A DNA stretch of 64,000 nucleotides from Simiduia litorea (GTDB lineage Bacteria; Pseudomonadota; Gammaproteobacteria; Pseudomonadales; Cellvibrionaceae), in contig NZ_AP031497.1 of assembly GCF_042853465.1 (NCBI RefSeq), forward strand, positions 2,046,001-2,110,000, given 5' to 3'. Under the pieces are notes generated by a model, which saw only the letters and a list, made by a program, of their open reading frames with translations, was not told the origin of the DNA and searched no databases. Both the position numbers and the translations under genes were made by a program. Positions 41,929 to 51,230 of the stretch are shown in pieces (positions within the stretch are counted from its first letter, which is position 1; each line of letters begins with the position of its first letter).

Positions 41929-43728
41929 GTGTCAGACTTAAGTCATATCCGAAATTTTTCGATTATTGCCCATATCGACCATGGTAAATCCACCATTGCC
42001 GATCGTTTTATTCAGCTTTGCGGCGGACTCTCCGATCGCGAAATGGCCGCGCAAGTATTAGATTCCATGGATATCGAGCGCGAGCGTGGTATTACCATTA
42101 AAGCGCAGAGTGTCACGCTTTATTACACGGCTAGAGACGGTAAGACGTACCAGCTTAACTTCATTGACACCCCGGGACACGTAGATTTTTCTTACGAGGT
42201 ATCTCGTTCATTAGCGGCCTGTGAAGGTGCGCTATTGGTGGTCGATGCCGGTCAAGGCGTTGAGGCGCAATCGGTTGCAAATTGTTATACCGCACTCGAG
42301 CAAGGGCTCGAGGTTATCCCCGTGCTTAACAAAATGGATTTGCCTCAAGCTGAACCAGAGCGGGTGGCCGATGAAATTGAAAACATTATCGGTATCGATG
42401 CTGTCGATGCCGTTCGTTGTAGCGCCAAATCGGGAATGGGTATTGAGGATGTACTCGAAGAATTGGTAAGGCTAGTACCTGCACCCGTCGGCGATATAAA
42501 TGCACCGCTGCAAGCATTAATTATTGATTCTTGGTTTGATAATTATTTAGGCGTTGTGTCGCTAGTTCGCGTTATGCAAGGTACGCTGAAAGCAAAAGAT
42601 AAGATTATTACAAAATCGATTGGTAAGGCCCACGTGGTAGATAAGGTTGGGGTGTTTACGCCTAAACTTACAGAGACCAAAGATTTGAAGGCTGGCGAAG
42701 TGGGTTTCTTTGTTGCAGGCATTAAAGAAATCTTAGGTGCGCCTGTTGGTGATACTATTACCCATTATGCTACCGCTGACACACCCTCTTTGCCAGGCTT
42801 TAAAAAAGTTAAGCCGCAGGTCTATGCCGGTTTGTTCCCCGTATCTTCTGATGACTTTGAAGGCTTCCGCGAAGCCTTGGCAAAGCTGACATTAAATGAT
42901 GCTTCGCTTTTTTATGAGCCAGAAAGTTCTGATGCCCTGGGTTTTGGTTTTCGGTGCGGGTTCTTGGGTATGCTCCACATGGAAATTATCCAGGAGCGGT
43001 TGGAGCGTGAATACGATCTTGATTTGATTACAACGGCGCCGACGGTAATTTACGAAGTTGTAAAAACCGATGGTGAAATTATTTACGTTGATAATCCATC
43101 GAAATTGCCTGATCCGGGCTTGATTGATGAAATGCGTGAGCCAATTGTAGAAGCCAATATTCTCGTGCCACAAGAGTACCTCGGTTCTGTCATTACCTTA
43201 TGTGTAGAGAAGCGCGGTATTCAGAGGGATATTCAGTACACAGGCTCGCAAGTGCAAGTTCGCTATGAGCTTCCAATGAATGAAGTTGTTCTCGACTTTT
43301 TCGACCGGTTAAAGTCCGTTAGCCGTGGTTTCGCGTCGCTGGATTACACCTTTATTCGCTTTGAGCCCGCTAGGCTTGTCCGCCTTGATTTGTTGATCAA
43401 CGGTGAAAAAGTTGATGCTTTGGCGCTCATTATCCACAAAGACAATGCCGCCTATAAGGGCCGGGCTATCGCTGAGAAAATGAAAGAGCTAATACCGCGC
43501 CAAATGTTTGACGTGGCAATCCAGGCTGCTATTGGAGGTTCAGTTGTTGCTAGAACAACGGTTAAGGCGCTACGCAAAGACGTGACAGCTAAGTGCTATG
43601 GTGGTGACGTTAGCCGTAAGAAGAAGCTCTTAGATAAGCAAAAGGCTGGTAAAAAGCGAATGAAACAGGTCGGTCGCGTTGAAATACCGCAAGAAGCATT
43701 CTTGGCGGTCTTGAAGGTTGATGGATAA
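41929..43728 (+). CDS. lepA: Elongation factor 4 (LepA)
   Basis: A 599-residue translational GTPase that binds ribosomes and affects initiation or back-translocation. G1 motif AHIDHGKSTIADR near the N-terminus, then switch II FIDTPGHVDFSYEVSR and NKMDLPQAEP. EF-G-like domains and the LepA-specific C-terminal domain follow (KKLLDKQKAGKKRMKQVGRVE at the end). A GTG start. It is upstream of lepB by 23 bases. Confidence 0.97.
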   Translation: MSDLSHIRNFSIIAHIDHGKSTIADRFIQLCGGLSDREMAAQVLDSMDIERERGITIKAQSVTLYYTARDGKTYQLNFIDTPGHVDFSYEVSRSLAACEGALLVVDAGQGVEAQSVANCYTALEQGLEVIPVLNKMDLPQAEPERVADEIENIIGIDAVDAVRCSAKSGMGIEDVLEELVRLVPAPVGDINAPLQALIIDSWFDNYLGVVSLVRVMQGTLKAKDKIITKSIGKAHVVDKVGVFTPKLTETKDLKAGEVGFFVAGIKEILGAPVGDTITHYATADTPSLPGFKKVKPQVYAGLFPVSSDDFEGFREALAKLTLNDASLFYEPESSDALGFGFRCGFLGMLHMEIIQERLEREYDLDLITTAPTVIYEVVKTDGEIIYVDNPSKLPDPGLIDEMREPIVEANILVPQEYLGSVITLCVEKRGIQRDIQYTGSQVQVRYELPMNEVVLDFFDRLKSVSRGFASLDYTFIRFEPARLVRLDLLINGEKVDALALIIHKDNAAYKGRAIAEKMKELIPRQMFDVAIQAAIGGSVVARTTVKALRKDVTAKCYGGDVSRKKKLLDKQKAGKKRMKQVGRVEIPQEAFLAVLKVDG

Positions 43729-43751
43729 CAGAGATTTATATTTTTTAAGGG

Positions 43752-44600
43752 ATGGATGTTTTGGATATTAATTTTCCGCTTATCTTAGTGCTGCTGGTAT
43801 TTTTTAGCGGTTTGGGCTGGCTCTTCGATATCTTTTTTTTAGCTAAACCACGAAAAGCTAAGATAGAAAGCACGTTAAAAGAGCTCAGTGAAAAATCTCT
43901 TAAAGAATCTGATCAGGGCTATCAGTTAGCTCTGGAGGCGGCATCCAAGGAGCCGCTGTTGGTTGAATACTCTAAGTCATTTTTTCCAGTTTTGGCATTT
44001 GTTCTAGTACTGCGTAGTTTTTTGGTTGAGCCATTCCAAATCCCCTCTGCCTCCATGGTGCCCACCTTGCAGATAGGTGATTTTATTTTGGTGAATAAGT
44101 TTGCCTATGGCATAAGGTTACCGGTTACCAACACCAAAATTATTGATGTCGGTGAGCCTCAGCGTGGCGATGTCATGGTGTTTTTTCCTCCGCACAAACC
44201 TGATACCTATTTTATTAAACGAGTGCTGGGTTTGCCTGGCGACAGTGTTCGCTTGGATAATGGCACTTTTACCATCAATGGCAACCAAGTTCCGGCAGAA
44301 CTGTTGGCGCAGCTACCGGTAGGTAGACCTCAATACCAAGTGCTTAAAGAGACTTTGGGCGAAGCCACCCATGAGATTCACCGTGCTATGGTGCCGGGTA
44401 GTTTGAGTCAGTCCGGGCAGTGGGAAGTGCCCGCAGGTCATTATCTAATGGTGGGTGATAACCGTGACAATAGCTCTGATGGTAGGGATTGGGGTTTTGT
44501 CGCAGAGGACGCTATTGTTGGTCAGGCATTTGCTATTTGGATGCACTGGGAGAAAATGTTAAGTCTGCCCAGTTTTCAACGCCTTGGCTCAATACAATAA
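43752..44600 (+). CDS. lepB: Signal peptidase I
   Basis: A 282-residue inner-membrane protease that cleaves signal peptides. Two N-terminal membrane segments (about 8-30 and 78-95) precede the periplasmic catalytic domain. The serine is Ser101 (IPSASMVPTLQIGDF) and the general base Lys156 (FIKRVLGLPGDSV). Box E GDNRDNSSDGRDWG is present. It follows lepA in a lepA-lepB-DUF4845-rnc-era-recO run. Confidence 0.96.
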   Translation: MDVLDINFPLILVLLVFFSGLGWLFDIFFLAKPRKAKIESTLKELSEKSLKESDQGYQLALEAASKEPLLVEYSKSFFPVLAFVLVLRSFLVEPFQIPSASMVPTLQIGDFILVNKFAYGIRLPVTNTKIIDVGEPQRGDVMVFFPPHKPDTYFIKRVLGLPGDSVRLDNGTFTINGNQVPAELLAQLPVGRPQYQVLKETLGEATHEIHRAMVPGSLSQSGQWEVPAGHYLMVGDNRDNSSDGRDWGFVAEDAIVGQAFAIWMHWEKMLSLPSFQRLGSIQ

Positions 44601-44632
44601 ATCACTTTTCATCGTTGTTGGAGCGCTACGAA

Positions 44633-45055
44633 ATGAATTATCAAAAGGGTATGAGTTCCCTCAGTTTATTATTGGTTTTGGCTGTTTCAGGCTTTTTTCT
44701 GTTGTGTGCTTTTAAGTTGATCCCAGTTTATTCTGAGAATCAATACATCGTCAGTGCTTTACAGTCCTTGCGCGATAGGGATAAAACCGTAGATCAAATG
44801 TCACCGTCTGAAATACATAAACATTTACAAAATTTTTATACGGTCAATGGCGTTCGTTCTAAGGGTGCTAATAATATTGTGGTTGAGCGTGAGCGTAATC
44901 GCAGTATTATCACTATTTATTACGAAGTGAAAGTGCCGCTGTTTTATAATATATCGGTAGTTTTAGACTTCAAAAACTATATGGATAGCACTAAGCCGGA
45001 CGAATGCTGTAAGGCGCCTGTTGATTATCGGCCCAAGGCTAAGAAGGACGATTAG
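44633..45055 (+). CDS. DUF4845 membrane protein
   Basis: A 140-residue protein with one N-terminal transmembrane helix (about 12-33) and a mostly extracytoplasmic remainder. It is the DUF4845 protein found between lepB and rnc in Pseudomonas-like genomes; its pseudopilin-like N-terminus (GMSSLSLLLVLAVSGFFLL) is typical. The start at 44633 avoids the longer frame that overlaps lepB. The last base of its stop is shared with the rnc GTG. The function is unknown. Confidence 0.82.
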   Translation: MNYQKGMSSLSLLLVLAVSGFFLLCAFKLIPVYSENQYIVSALQSLRDRDKTVDQMSPSEIHKHLQNFYTVNGVRSKGANNIVVERERNRSIITIYYEVKVPLFYNISVVLDFKNYMDSTKPDECCKAPVDYRPKAKKDD

Positions 45056-45735
45056 TGTCTGAAGCTCAAAGAAAAGTGCTGCAAGGCAAGTTAGGCTATC
45101 ATTTTGTCGATGTGGCACTTTTAAAGCAAGCTCTCAGCCATCGGAGTATCGGCGCTTGCAACAACGAGCGATTAGAATTTTTGGGTGATAGTATTTTGAG
45201 TTTTGTTATCGCCGATGAGTTGTTTCGCCTATTTCCCGGTGCCCGTGAAGGTGAACTGAGCCGTTTGCGGTCACAATTGGTGAAAGGCGATACTCTTGCA
45301 AATATTGCCCGAGAGCTTGATCTTGGCCCCTATTTGATTCTGGGGGATGGCGAGAAAAAGAGTGGTGGTGCGACCAGAGAGTCGATATTAGCTGACGCCG
45401 TAGAGGCTCTCTTGGGCGCTATCTATTTAGAGGCTGGATTACCCGAAGCGCGAAGCGCTATCCTGCGGTTGCTCGCTAGTCGAATTGGTCAATTAAGTTT
45501 GTCGGATACGAAAAAAGACAGCAAAAGCAAATTGCAAGAATTGCTGCAATCGAAAAAATTACCATTGCCTGAATATGAGGTCGCCAGCGTTGAAGGGGAG
45601 GGGCACGCCCAAGTATTTACAGTGACCTGCGCTGTCCAAAACTCCTCCTATAAAGCATCTGCGACGGCGAGCAGCCGAAAGAAAGCTGAAAAGCTGGCCG
45701 CATTGCAAATGCTGCAGCATTTGAACTATCAATAA
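45055..45735 (+). CDS. rnc: Ribonuclease III
   Basis: A 226-residue double-strand-specific endonuclease processing rRNA and mRNA. The signature NERLEFLGDSILSFVIADELF and the second acidic patch DAVEALLGAIYLEAG are visible, followed by a C-terminal dsRNA-binding domain (about 155-224; SKLQELLQSKKLPLPEYEV, ASSRKKAEKLAALQML). The GTG start overlaps the stop of the DUF4845 gene by one base. Followed by era after 20 bases. Confidence 0.97.
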   Translation: MSEAQRKVLQGKLGYHFVDVALLKQALSHRSIGACNNERLEFLGDSILSFVIADELFRLFPGAREGELSRLRSQLVKGDTLANIARELDLGPYLILGDGEKKSGGATRESILADAVEALLGAIYLEAGLPEARSAILRLLASRIGQLSLSDTKKDSKSKLQELLQSKKLPLPEYEVASVEGEGHAQVFTVTCAVQNSSYKASATASSRKKAEKLAALQMLQHLNYQ

Positions 45736-45755
45736 ACTTCAGAAGAACCTATTCC

Positions 45756-46670
45756 ATGCCTAATGATCAAAGCCTTGCGTCAATATCTCGCTGTGGCTAC
45801 ATAGCCTTGGTAGGCCGTCCCAATGTCGGAAAATCTACATTGCTGAATCATATGCTCGGGCAAAAAATCAGCATCACATCGCGCAAGCCGCAAACAACGA
45901 GGAATAACGTTTTAGGCATAAAGACAGAAGCATCAAATCAGATGATTTTTGTTGATACGCCTGGGCTTCACTTAAATCAAGCTGGGGCGATAAATCGCTA
46001 CATGAATCGCGCTGCGGGATCGGCAATCAAAGACGTTGATGTTGTTGTATTTTTAGTTGATAAGACGCAGTGGACTGAGGAAGATGAGGCGGTTGCAAAG
46101 CGCTTGGAGGGCGTTAAAGTGCCTTTGATTATAGCTGTAAACAAATGTGACCAGCTAGAGGATAAGTCAGTTTTGTTGCCGCACTTAGAAAAACTCGCTA
46201 AAAGGCTTTCTGCTCAAGAAATTATTCCTATATCCGCATTGAAAGGCATGCATCTCGATCGTCTAGAGTCTATTTTAATAAAGTTGATTCCTACTGGAAC
46301 TCATCTCTTTCCAGAGGATCAGATCACTGATCGAAGCTCCCGCTTTTTGGCAGCAGAGATAATAAGAGAAAAAATCACTCGCCAATTGGGCGCAGAATTA
46401 CCCTACCAGATGGCTGTGGAGATCGAAGAGTTTCAGCAGGATAGGGGGATTTTGCATATTAGTGCCGCTATTCTGGTTGAACGCGAAGGGCAGAAGCGTA
46501 TACTAATTGGCGATAAAGGCGACAAAATTAAATTAATTGGTCAGCAGGCTCGACTGGATATTGAATCTCTTTTTGAGAGCAAGGTCATGCTCAAGTTGTG
46601 GGTTAAAGTTAAGTCGGGTTGGTCGGATGATGAACGAGCCTTACGCAGTTTAGGCTACGATGATCTCTAG
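45756..46670 (+). CDS. era: GTPase Era
   Basis: A 304-residue GTPase that binds the 3' end of 16S rRNA. G1 GRPNVGKSTLLNHML, G3 DTPGLHLN, G4 NKCDQ and a C-terminal KH domain (about 205-300; QRILIGDKGDKIKLIGQQAR). It completes the rnc-era-recO cluster. Confidence 0.97.
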   Translation: MPNDQSLASISRCGYIALVGRPNVGKSTLLNHMLGQKISITSRKPQTTRNNVLGIKTEASNQMIFVDTPGLHLNQAGAINRYMNRAAGSAIKDVDVVVFLVDKTQWTEEDEAVAKRLEGVKVPLIIAVNKCDQLEDKSVLLPHLEKLAKRLSAQEIIPISALKGMHLDRLESILIKLIPTGTHLFPEDQITDRSSRFLAAEIIREKITRQLGAELPYQMAVEIEEFQQDRGILHISAAILVEREGQKRILIGDKGDKIKLIGQQARLDIESLFESKVMLKLWVKVKSGWSDDERALRSLGYDDL

Positions 46671-46672
46671 TT

Positions 46673-47389
46673 GTGGAGATACCAATTACGCATCAACCAG
46701 CCTATATTCTTCATACTAGGCCTTATGGCGACACCAGTGTAATTGCTGACTGTTTTACCCGTGATTTCGGTAGGGTTGCTGTTTATGCCCGAGGGGCTAG
46801 GGCAAAAAAAAAGACTCAACTCAGAGCGCTCATAAACCCTTTTGTTCCTTCTCTTATTTCCGTTGTCGGGAAGGGGGCTTTGAAAACGCTAACGTCAATC
46901 GAAGCTATTGGGCCTGCGCGAACAGTATCCGGGCGCGCTCTTTATTGTGGCTTCTATTTGAACGAACTTTTAGTGCGGTTATTGCCTGAAGGTGAGTCGC
47001 AGCCTGAGATTTTTAATTATTATAAAAATATACTGGAAGCGTTTTCTAGCTATGAAGAGACTGATGGCGATGCAGGTTTGGAGGTGTTGTTACGCACCTT
47101 TGAATGGTTGTTAGTTCAGCAGGTGGGAGCAGCTTTTTCTTTAACCGAAGCAGCAGATACTGGACAGCTGATACTCTCTCAAGGTTATTACCGGCCGGTT
47201 GCAGGTCAGGGGTTGATATCGGTAGTTGATACGAGCGTGGGCGCTTTTCTAGGCAGCTCTATTTTAAAGTTTTCACAGGGTGATTTGTCCGACGCAGATA
47301 CAAGAATGGATATAAAGCGCTTTATGCGTGTTGTGCTGCGTCCACTGCTCGGCTCTAGGCCCCTTAAGAGTCAAGAATTATTTCGATGA
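46673..47389 (+). CDS. recO: DNA repair protein RecO
   Basis: A 238-residue recombination mediator of the RecFOR pathway. The N-terminal OB-fold (AYILHTRPYGDTSVIADCFTRDFG) and helical C-terminal region are typical. It starts with GTG two bases after the era stop. There is no pdxJ/acpS after it; instead the convergent GacS-type kinase overlaps its end by 12 bases. Confidence 0.93.
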   Translation: MEIPITHQPAYILHTRPYGDTSVIADCFTRDFGRVAVYARGARAKKKTQLRALINPFVPSLISVVGKGALKTLTSIEAIGPARTVSGRALYCGFYLNELLVRLLPEGESQPEIFNYYKNILEAFSSYEETDGDAGLEVLLRTFEWLLVQQVGAAFSLTEAADTGQLILSQGYYRPVAGQGLISVVDTSVGAFLGSSILKFSQGDLSDADTRMDIKRFMRVVLRPLLGSRPLKSQELFR

Positions 47390-50209
47390 AAGCGCTCCAG
47401 CTTCTTGCTCTTCGATTTCGAATAGAATGTCTAAATCGTGTTCACTTGCCCAATTTTGTAAATTATTGATTTGGCAATCTAGCCTTTCAACTTGCTCCTT
47501 GATGGCGCTATAGTCTTTGCATTGTAATGACTTGTCTAGATCATGTGCTGCCAATCTAAGAGCCTCAACGCCGCAATAACAACAACCTCCATGGAGTCGG
47601 TGAACCACTGCCTCTAAAGCATCATAGTCATTGGTTGAATGATGCAGCTTTATATTGTCCTGATCGCTTTTTAGGCCAATGAGCAACATAGATAACATGT
47701 CTTTAGCTAGGTTAGGTTTGTTATTTGCGAGTACTAAAGATCTATTAAGGTCAACGATCTTTGGTGATTCTGGTGCTACGTCAATATCTGGCGTTAAAGC
47801 GTCTGTGGAACGTTCAAGTTTTAGCCAATTTTTCTGTAAATTGCGTGCTTTTAGCCAGCGATTAATAATGTGCGCTAACTGAGCTTCGCTCACTGGCTTG
47901 CTTAAATAGTCGTCCATGCCTGCGAGTAATAATTGAGATTTTTGCTCGGCCATTGCGTGTGCTGTAAGTGCGACAATTGGGGTGCGCCGCTTGCCAGATT
48001 CTTTGTTGCGTATGACTTTCGTTGCTTCAATGCCGTCCATAATCGGCATTTGGAGATCCATAAAAATAAGATCAAATAGTTGCCGCTCGGCCAGTTCAAT
48101 TGCTTGTTTGCCGTCTGATGCTAATGTTACATCCATGCCGAGCCCATTTAAAAGTTCGCCGACTAACTGTAGGTTAGCGGGGTTGTCGTCGACGGCGAGT
48201 ATTTTCGGTCTCGTGTCGAAAGGCGCTATTTTTCTGCCGAGTTTGGTTTCCTCTTTTTCCGGCATTAATTCATTGCGCAGCAATGACAGTACACGGGATT
48301 GAATGAGTGGTTTTTCGAGGTATTCACACTGAATGTTTGTGAGGTTGTGCTCAATCGCTCGTCTCGCACTTGGTGTTGTTAAAAAAACGGTTTTGCAGCT
48401 GTAATGCAGTAGTAGTTTGTTGACAAATTCCGCTAAGTTTTGCAAATCAAAGTTGCGTTCAAGTTGAGGTTCAATGTCGTAAAATACGACTTCCAGCGGT
48501 TGATTAATCTGTGACTGACTTTTAACAAGCGTTAGTATTTCCGCTATGCTGTTGCCGGTAAATAGTACGCCGCTCTCCGCCTTTATGATTTCACGCATAT
48601 GATTGGCTAGCTGTTCGTTAGCGCTGTATATGCCGAAATGGCAATTGGCGAGCAGATGGGTTGCCTCTTGTTGGTAGGATTCCTGTTCGACACCAAAGCG
48701 AGCAGTGAACCAAAATAGAGCGCCGCCTTGACCGCTACTTTTTACACCAATTTCACCGTTCATGCGTCGTATTAGGCCTTTAGATACTGCTAAACCTAAG
48801 CCGGTGCCGCCGTGCTTTCTGGTGTTGCTGGTATCGATTTGGCTAAATGCTTGAAACAACTTTTCGCGATCTTGTTCTGAGACGCCTACACCAGAGTCCT
48901 GAACGCTGATTTCGACTTCCACTTGTGTTTCTTCGGTGGCTTTCAGTGCGGCATTGATGATGACATTGCCGCCGCTGGAAAATTTTATGGCATTGCTGAC
49001 AAGATTGGTCAATATTTGCTTGAGCCGTAGCGGATCGCCTAGCAAGTGGGATGGTAGCTTGCGATCGATATGTAAAATCAGTTGGATATTTTTTTCATGG
49101 GCTGCGGGAGCCATTATTTGCATGGCATCTTCGATGACATGACGCAAATGTAGGGGGATATAATCAAGCTGCAATCGACCGGTTTCTATTTTGGAAAAAT
49201 CGAGTACATCGTTGATAATGGTCAGTAAGCCCTGAGAGGAGCTTTGAATTGTTCGCAGATATTCTCGCTGCTGTTCGCTAACAGTGGTTTTTAGCAGCAG
49301 GCTAGTGAAGCCGATAATGCCGTTTAACGGTGTTCTTATTTCATGGGAGGTGTTGGCTAGAAAGTCTGATTTAACTCGGCTTGCTTCAACAGCTTCCTTC
49401 CTTGCCAAATCTAGTTCAATATTTTGAATTTCAATGGTTTCAAGCGTTTCCCGCAAATCTTCTATGGATTGGTCAATATTTCGTTGAATGTCGTCTTGCG
49501 TTTCTTTTAATCCAAGCGCCAACGAGTTTAGTGCATTAAAAACATCATCGAATTCAGTGAGTTCAGTGGCCTCGATATGTAAATCGTGCTGTCCCTTTTT
49601 TAATTGCTTAATACCCTTGAGTATCTGGTCTATACCTTCGCCTATTTGTCGACTATAGCCAATAACAAGGTAGGCGCTTAAGCAGGCTGCAATTAATCCA
49701 GCCAGTATTGCCAATAGTAAGGTTTTGTATTCAAGCAGCGTGAAATCGTCGGTCGATATTTCGACGATGAGCCAGCCAAAGGGAGCGAAGGCATCGTGAT
49801 CGGCATGAATTGGCACAATATATAAGGTGCTGTCGCTTAGTTCTTGATGGCTGGGGTCTAAACCAAACTTTTCTGGGTTTATATTTGCTTCTGGTGAAAA
49901 CCTTGGCCCCGAGTGTATCAACGGCGACTTATTTAAATCGTAAACCCGAACGGCGATAATGTCGCTGTCGGTGACCGAGGTATGCACTACAGACTGAAGC
50001 AGCAGCCGATTGTGCATTGACTGGTAGGTGAGCTGAGCGAAGAGCCGGCTGAGGTGGTAGCCACGCTCTAGCGATATCTTAGAGAGCTGAGTCAAGTAAA
50101 GGGCTGCGAGTAATGCTGTTAAAATAAGCGTTATTCCAGCGATAGGCAGTAACGCAAGCTTGAGGGATCGGCCTTTGATTGCGTTGTTGTGATTGAGGTT
50201 GTTGGGCAT
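47378..50209 (-). CDS. gacS: Hybrid sensor histidine kinase, BarA/GacS type
   Basis: A roughly 943-residue membrane kinase controlling the GacA/UvrY response regulator and, through CsrA-binding small RNAs, secondary metabolism and motility in related bacteria. Order: TM1 (about 16-40), periplasmic sensor domain (about 41-160), TM2, HAMP, kinase HisKA with NTSHEIRTPLNGI and HATPase (GTGLGLAVSKGLIRR), a degenerate receiver-like region, a true receiver with FMDLQMPIMDG, and a C-terminal Hpt with HRLHGGCCYCGV. The ATG at 50209 is used; a TTG four codons earlier is possible. It faces recO convergently and is divergent from cysM. Confidence 0.92.
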   Translation of the reverse strand: MPNNLNHNNAIKGRSLKLALLPIAGITLILTALLAALYLTQLSKISLERGYHLSRLFAQLTYQSMHNRLLLQSVVHTSVTDSDIIAVRVYDLNKSPLIHSGPRFSPEANINPEKFGLDPSHQELSDSTLYIVPIHADHDAFAPFGWLIVEISTDDFTLLEYKTLLLAILAGLIAACLSAYLVIGYSRQIGEGIDQILKGIKQLKKGQHDLHIEATELTEFDDVFNALNSLALGLKETQDDIQRNIDQSIEDLRETLETIEIQNIELDLARKEAVEASRVKSDFLANTSHEIRTPLNGIIGFTSLLLKTTVSEQQREYLRTIQSSSQGLLTIINDVLDFSKIETGRLQLDYIPLHLRHVIEDAMQIMAPAAHEKNIQLILHIDRKLPSHLLGDPLRLKQILTNLVSNAIKFSSGGNVIINAALKATEETQVEVEISVQDSGVGVSEQDREKLFQAFSQIDTSNTRKHGGTGLGLAVSKGLIRRMNGEIGVKSSGQGGALFWFTARFGVEQESYQQEATHLLANCHFGIYSANEQLANHMREIIKAESGVLFTGNSIAEILTLVKSQSQINQPLEVVFYDIEPQLERNFDLQNLAEFVNKLLLHYSCKTVFLTTPSARRAIEHNLTNIQCEYLEKPLIQSRVLSLLRNELMPEKEETKLGRKIAPFDTRPKILAVDDNPANLQLVGELLNGLGMDVTLASDGKQAIELAERQLFDLIFMDLQMPIMDGIEATKVIRNKESGKRRTPIVALTAHAMAEQKSQLLLAGMDDYLSKPVSEAQLAHIINRWLKARNLQKNWLKLERSTDALTPDIDVAPESPKIVDLNRSLVLANNKPNLAKDMLSMLLIGLKSDQDNIKLHHSTNDYDALEAVVHRLHGGCCYCGVEALRLAAHDLDKSLQCKDYSAIKEQVERLDCQINNLQNWASEHDLDILFEIEEQEAGALSSK

Positions 50210-50232
50210 TTCACCATCCAATTTGGTACCGG

Positions 50233-50261
50233 TTTAACCATACCATAATCGGCTGTAGAAT
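50233..50261 (+). promoter_or_regulatory. Candidate promoter for cysM
   Basis: TTTAAC (50233-50238) and TAGAAT (50256-50261) with a 17-base spacer, 60 bases ahead of the ATG. Both hexamers are only partial matches. Confidence 0.35.
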
Positions 50262-50321
50262 AGCGCCCTCTGGCTGATTCGAACAGTCTGGAAATGGCCA
50301 TTTTTTACTGAAGGTTTTTAT

Positions 50322-51230
50322 ATGACGTCGCCTCAAAATCTTAAGTCTATGCCGACGATGGAAACGCTTGTGGGTAAAACCCCCCTTGTTAGGTTGCAGC
50401 GGATGGCAGTTGATAGATCTAGCGTTGTACTGGCGAAGTTAGAGGGCACCAATCCTGCAGGTTCGGTCAAAGATCGTCCGGCTTTATCCATGATTCAACG
50501 CGCTGAGATGCGCGGCGATATTAAGCCGGGAGACAGGCTTGTCGAGGCTACTAGCGGCAATACCGGTATTGCGCTTGCCATGGTGGCAGCTATCAAGGGC
50601 TACCCTATAACATTGATTATGCCTGACACGGCGACAGATGAGCGCAAAGCTGCCATGAAGGCTTATGGCGCAGAGCTGATATTGGTAACCAAGGAGCAGG
50701 GCATGGAAGGCGCTCGCGACCTAGCCCTGAAGATGCAGCAGCAAGGACTCGGTAGAGTGCTTGATCAGTTTGCCAATCTTGATAACCCGCTAGCGCACTA
50801 CGAAACCACTGGGCCTGAAATCTGGCAGCAAACAGAGGGTAAGATTACCCATTTCGTCAGCTCGATGGGAACCACCGGTACGATTATGGGGGTATCTCGC
50901 TATCTGAAAGAGCAAAACCCGTCGGTTCAAATCATTGGTCTACAGCCTGATGAGGGCGCCAGTATTCCTGGTATACGCCGTTGGCCTGAGGCATATTTAC
51001 CCCGCATTTTTGATCCTAGCCGGGTGGATAAGATTGTCAATATGAGCCAAAAGCTTGCCGAAGACACCATGCGAGAGTTGGCTACCAAAGAGGGGATTTT
51101 CTGCGGCGTATCCTCAGGCGGCGCCATCGCAGCAGCGCTGGCATTAAGCCAGCAGGTAGACAATGCGGTGATTGTGGCAATTATCTGTGACCGCGGTGAC
51201 AGATACCTGTCATCTGGGATTTTTTCTTAA
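50322..51230 (+). CDS. cysM: Cysteine synthase B
   Basis: A 302-residue PLP enzyme making cysteine from O-acetylserine, with thiosulfate acceptance typical of CysM. The PLP lysine is in NPAGSVKDRPAL. The substrate loop EATSGNTGIALAMVAAIKGY and the phosphate loop MGTTGTIMGVSRYLKE are clear. RRWPEAYLPRIFD is the CysM-type segment. It opens the cysM-rlmD-relA-mazG run and is adjacent end-to-start with rlmD. Confidence 0.94.
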   Translation: MTSPQNLKSMPTMETLVGKTPLVRLQRMAVDRSSVVLAKLEGTNPAGSVKDRPALSMIQRAEMRGDIKPGDRLVEATSGNTGIALAMVAAIKGYPITLIMPDTATDERKAAMKAYGAELILVTKEQGMEGARDLALKMQQQGLGRVLDQFANLDNPLAHYETTGPEIWQQTEGKITHFVSSMGTTGTIMGVSRYLKEQNPSVQIIGLQPDEGASIPGIRRWPEAYLPRIFDPSRVDKIVNMSQKLAEDTMRELATKEGIFCGVSSGGAIAAALALSQQVDNAVIVAIICDRGDRYLSSGIFS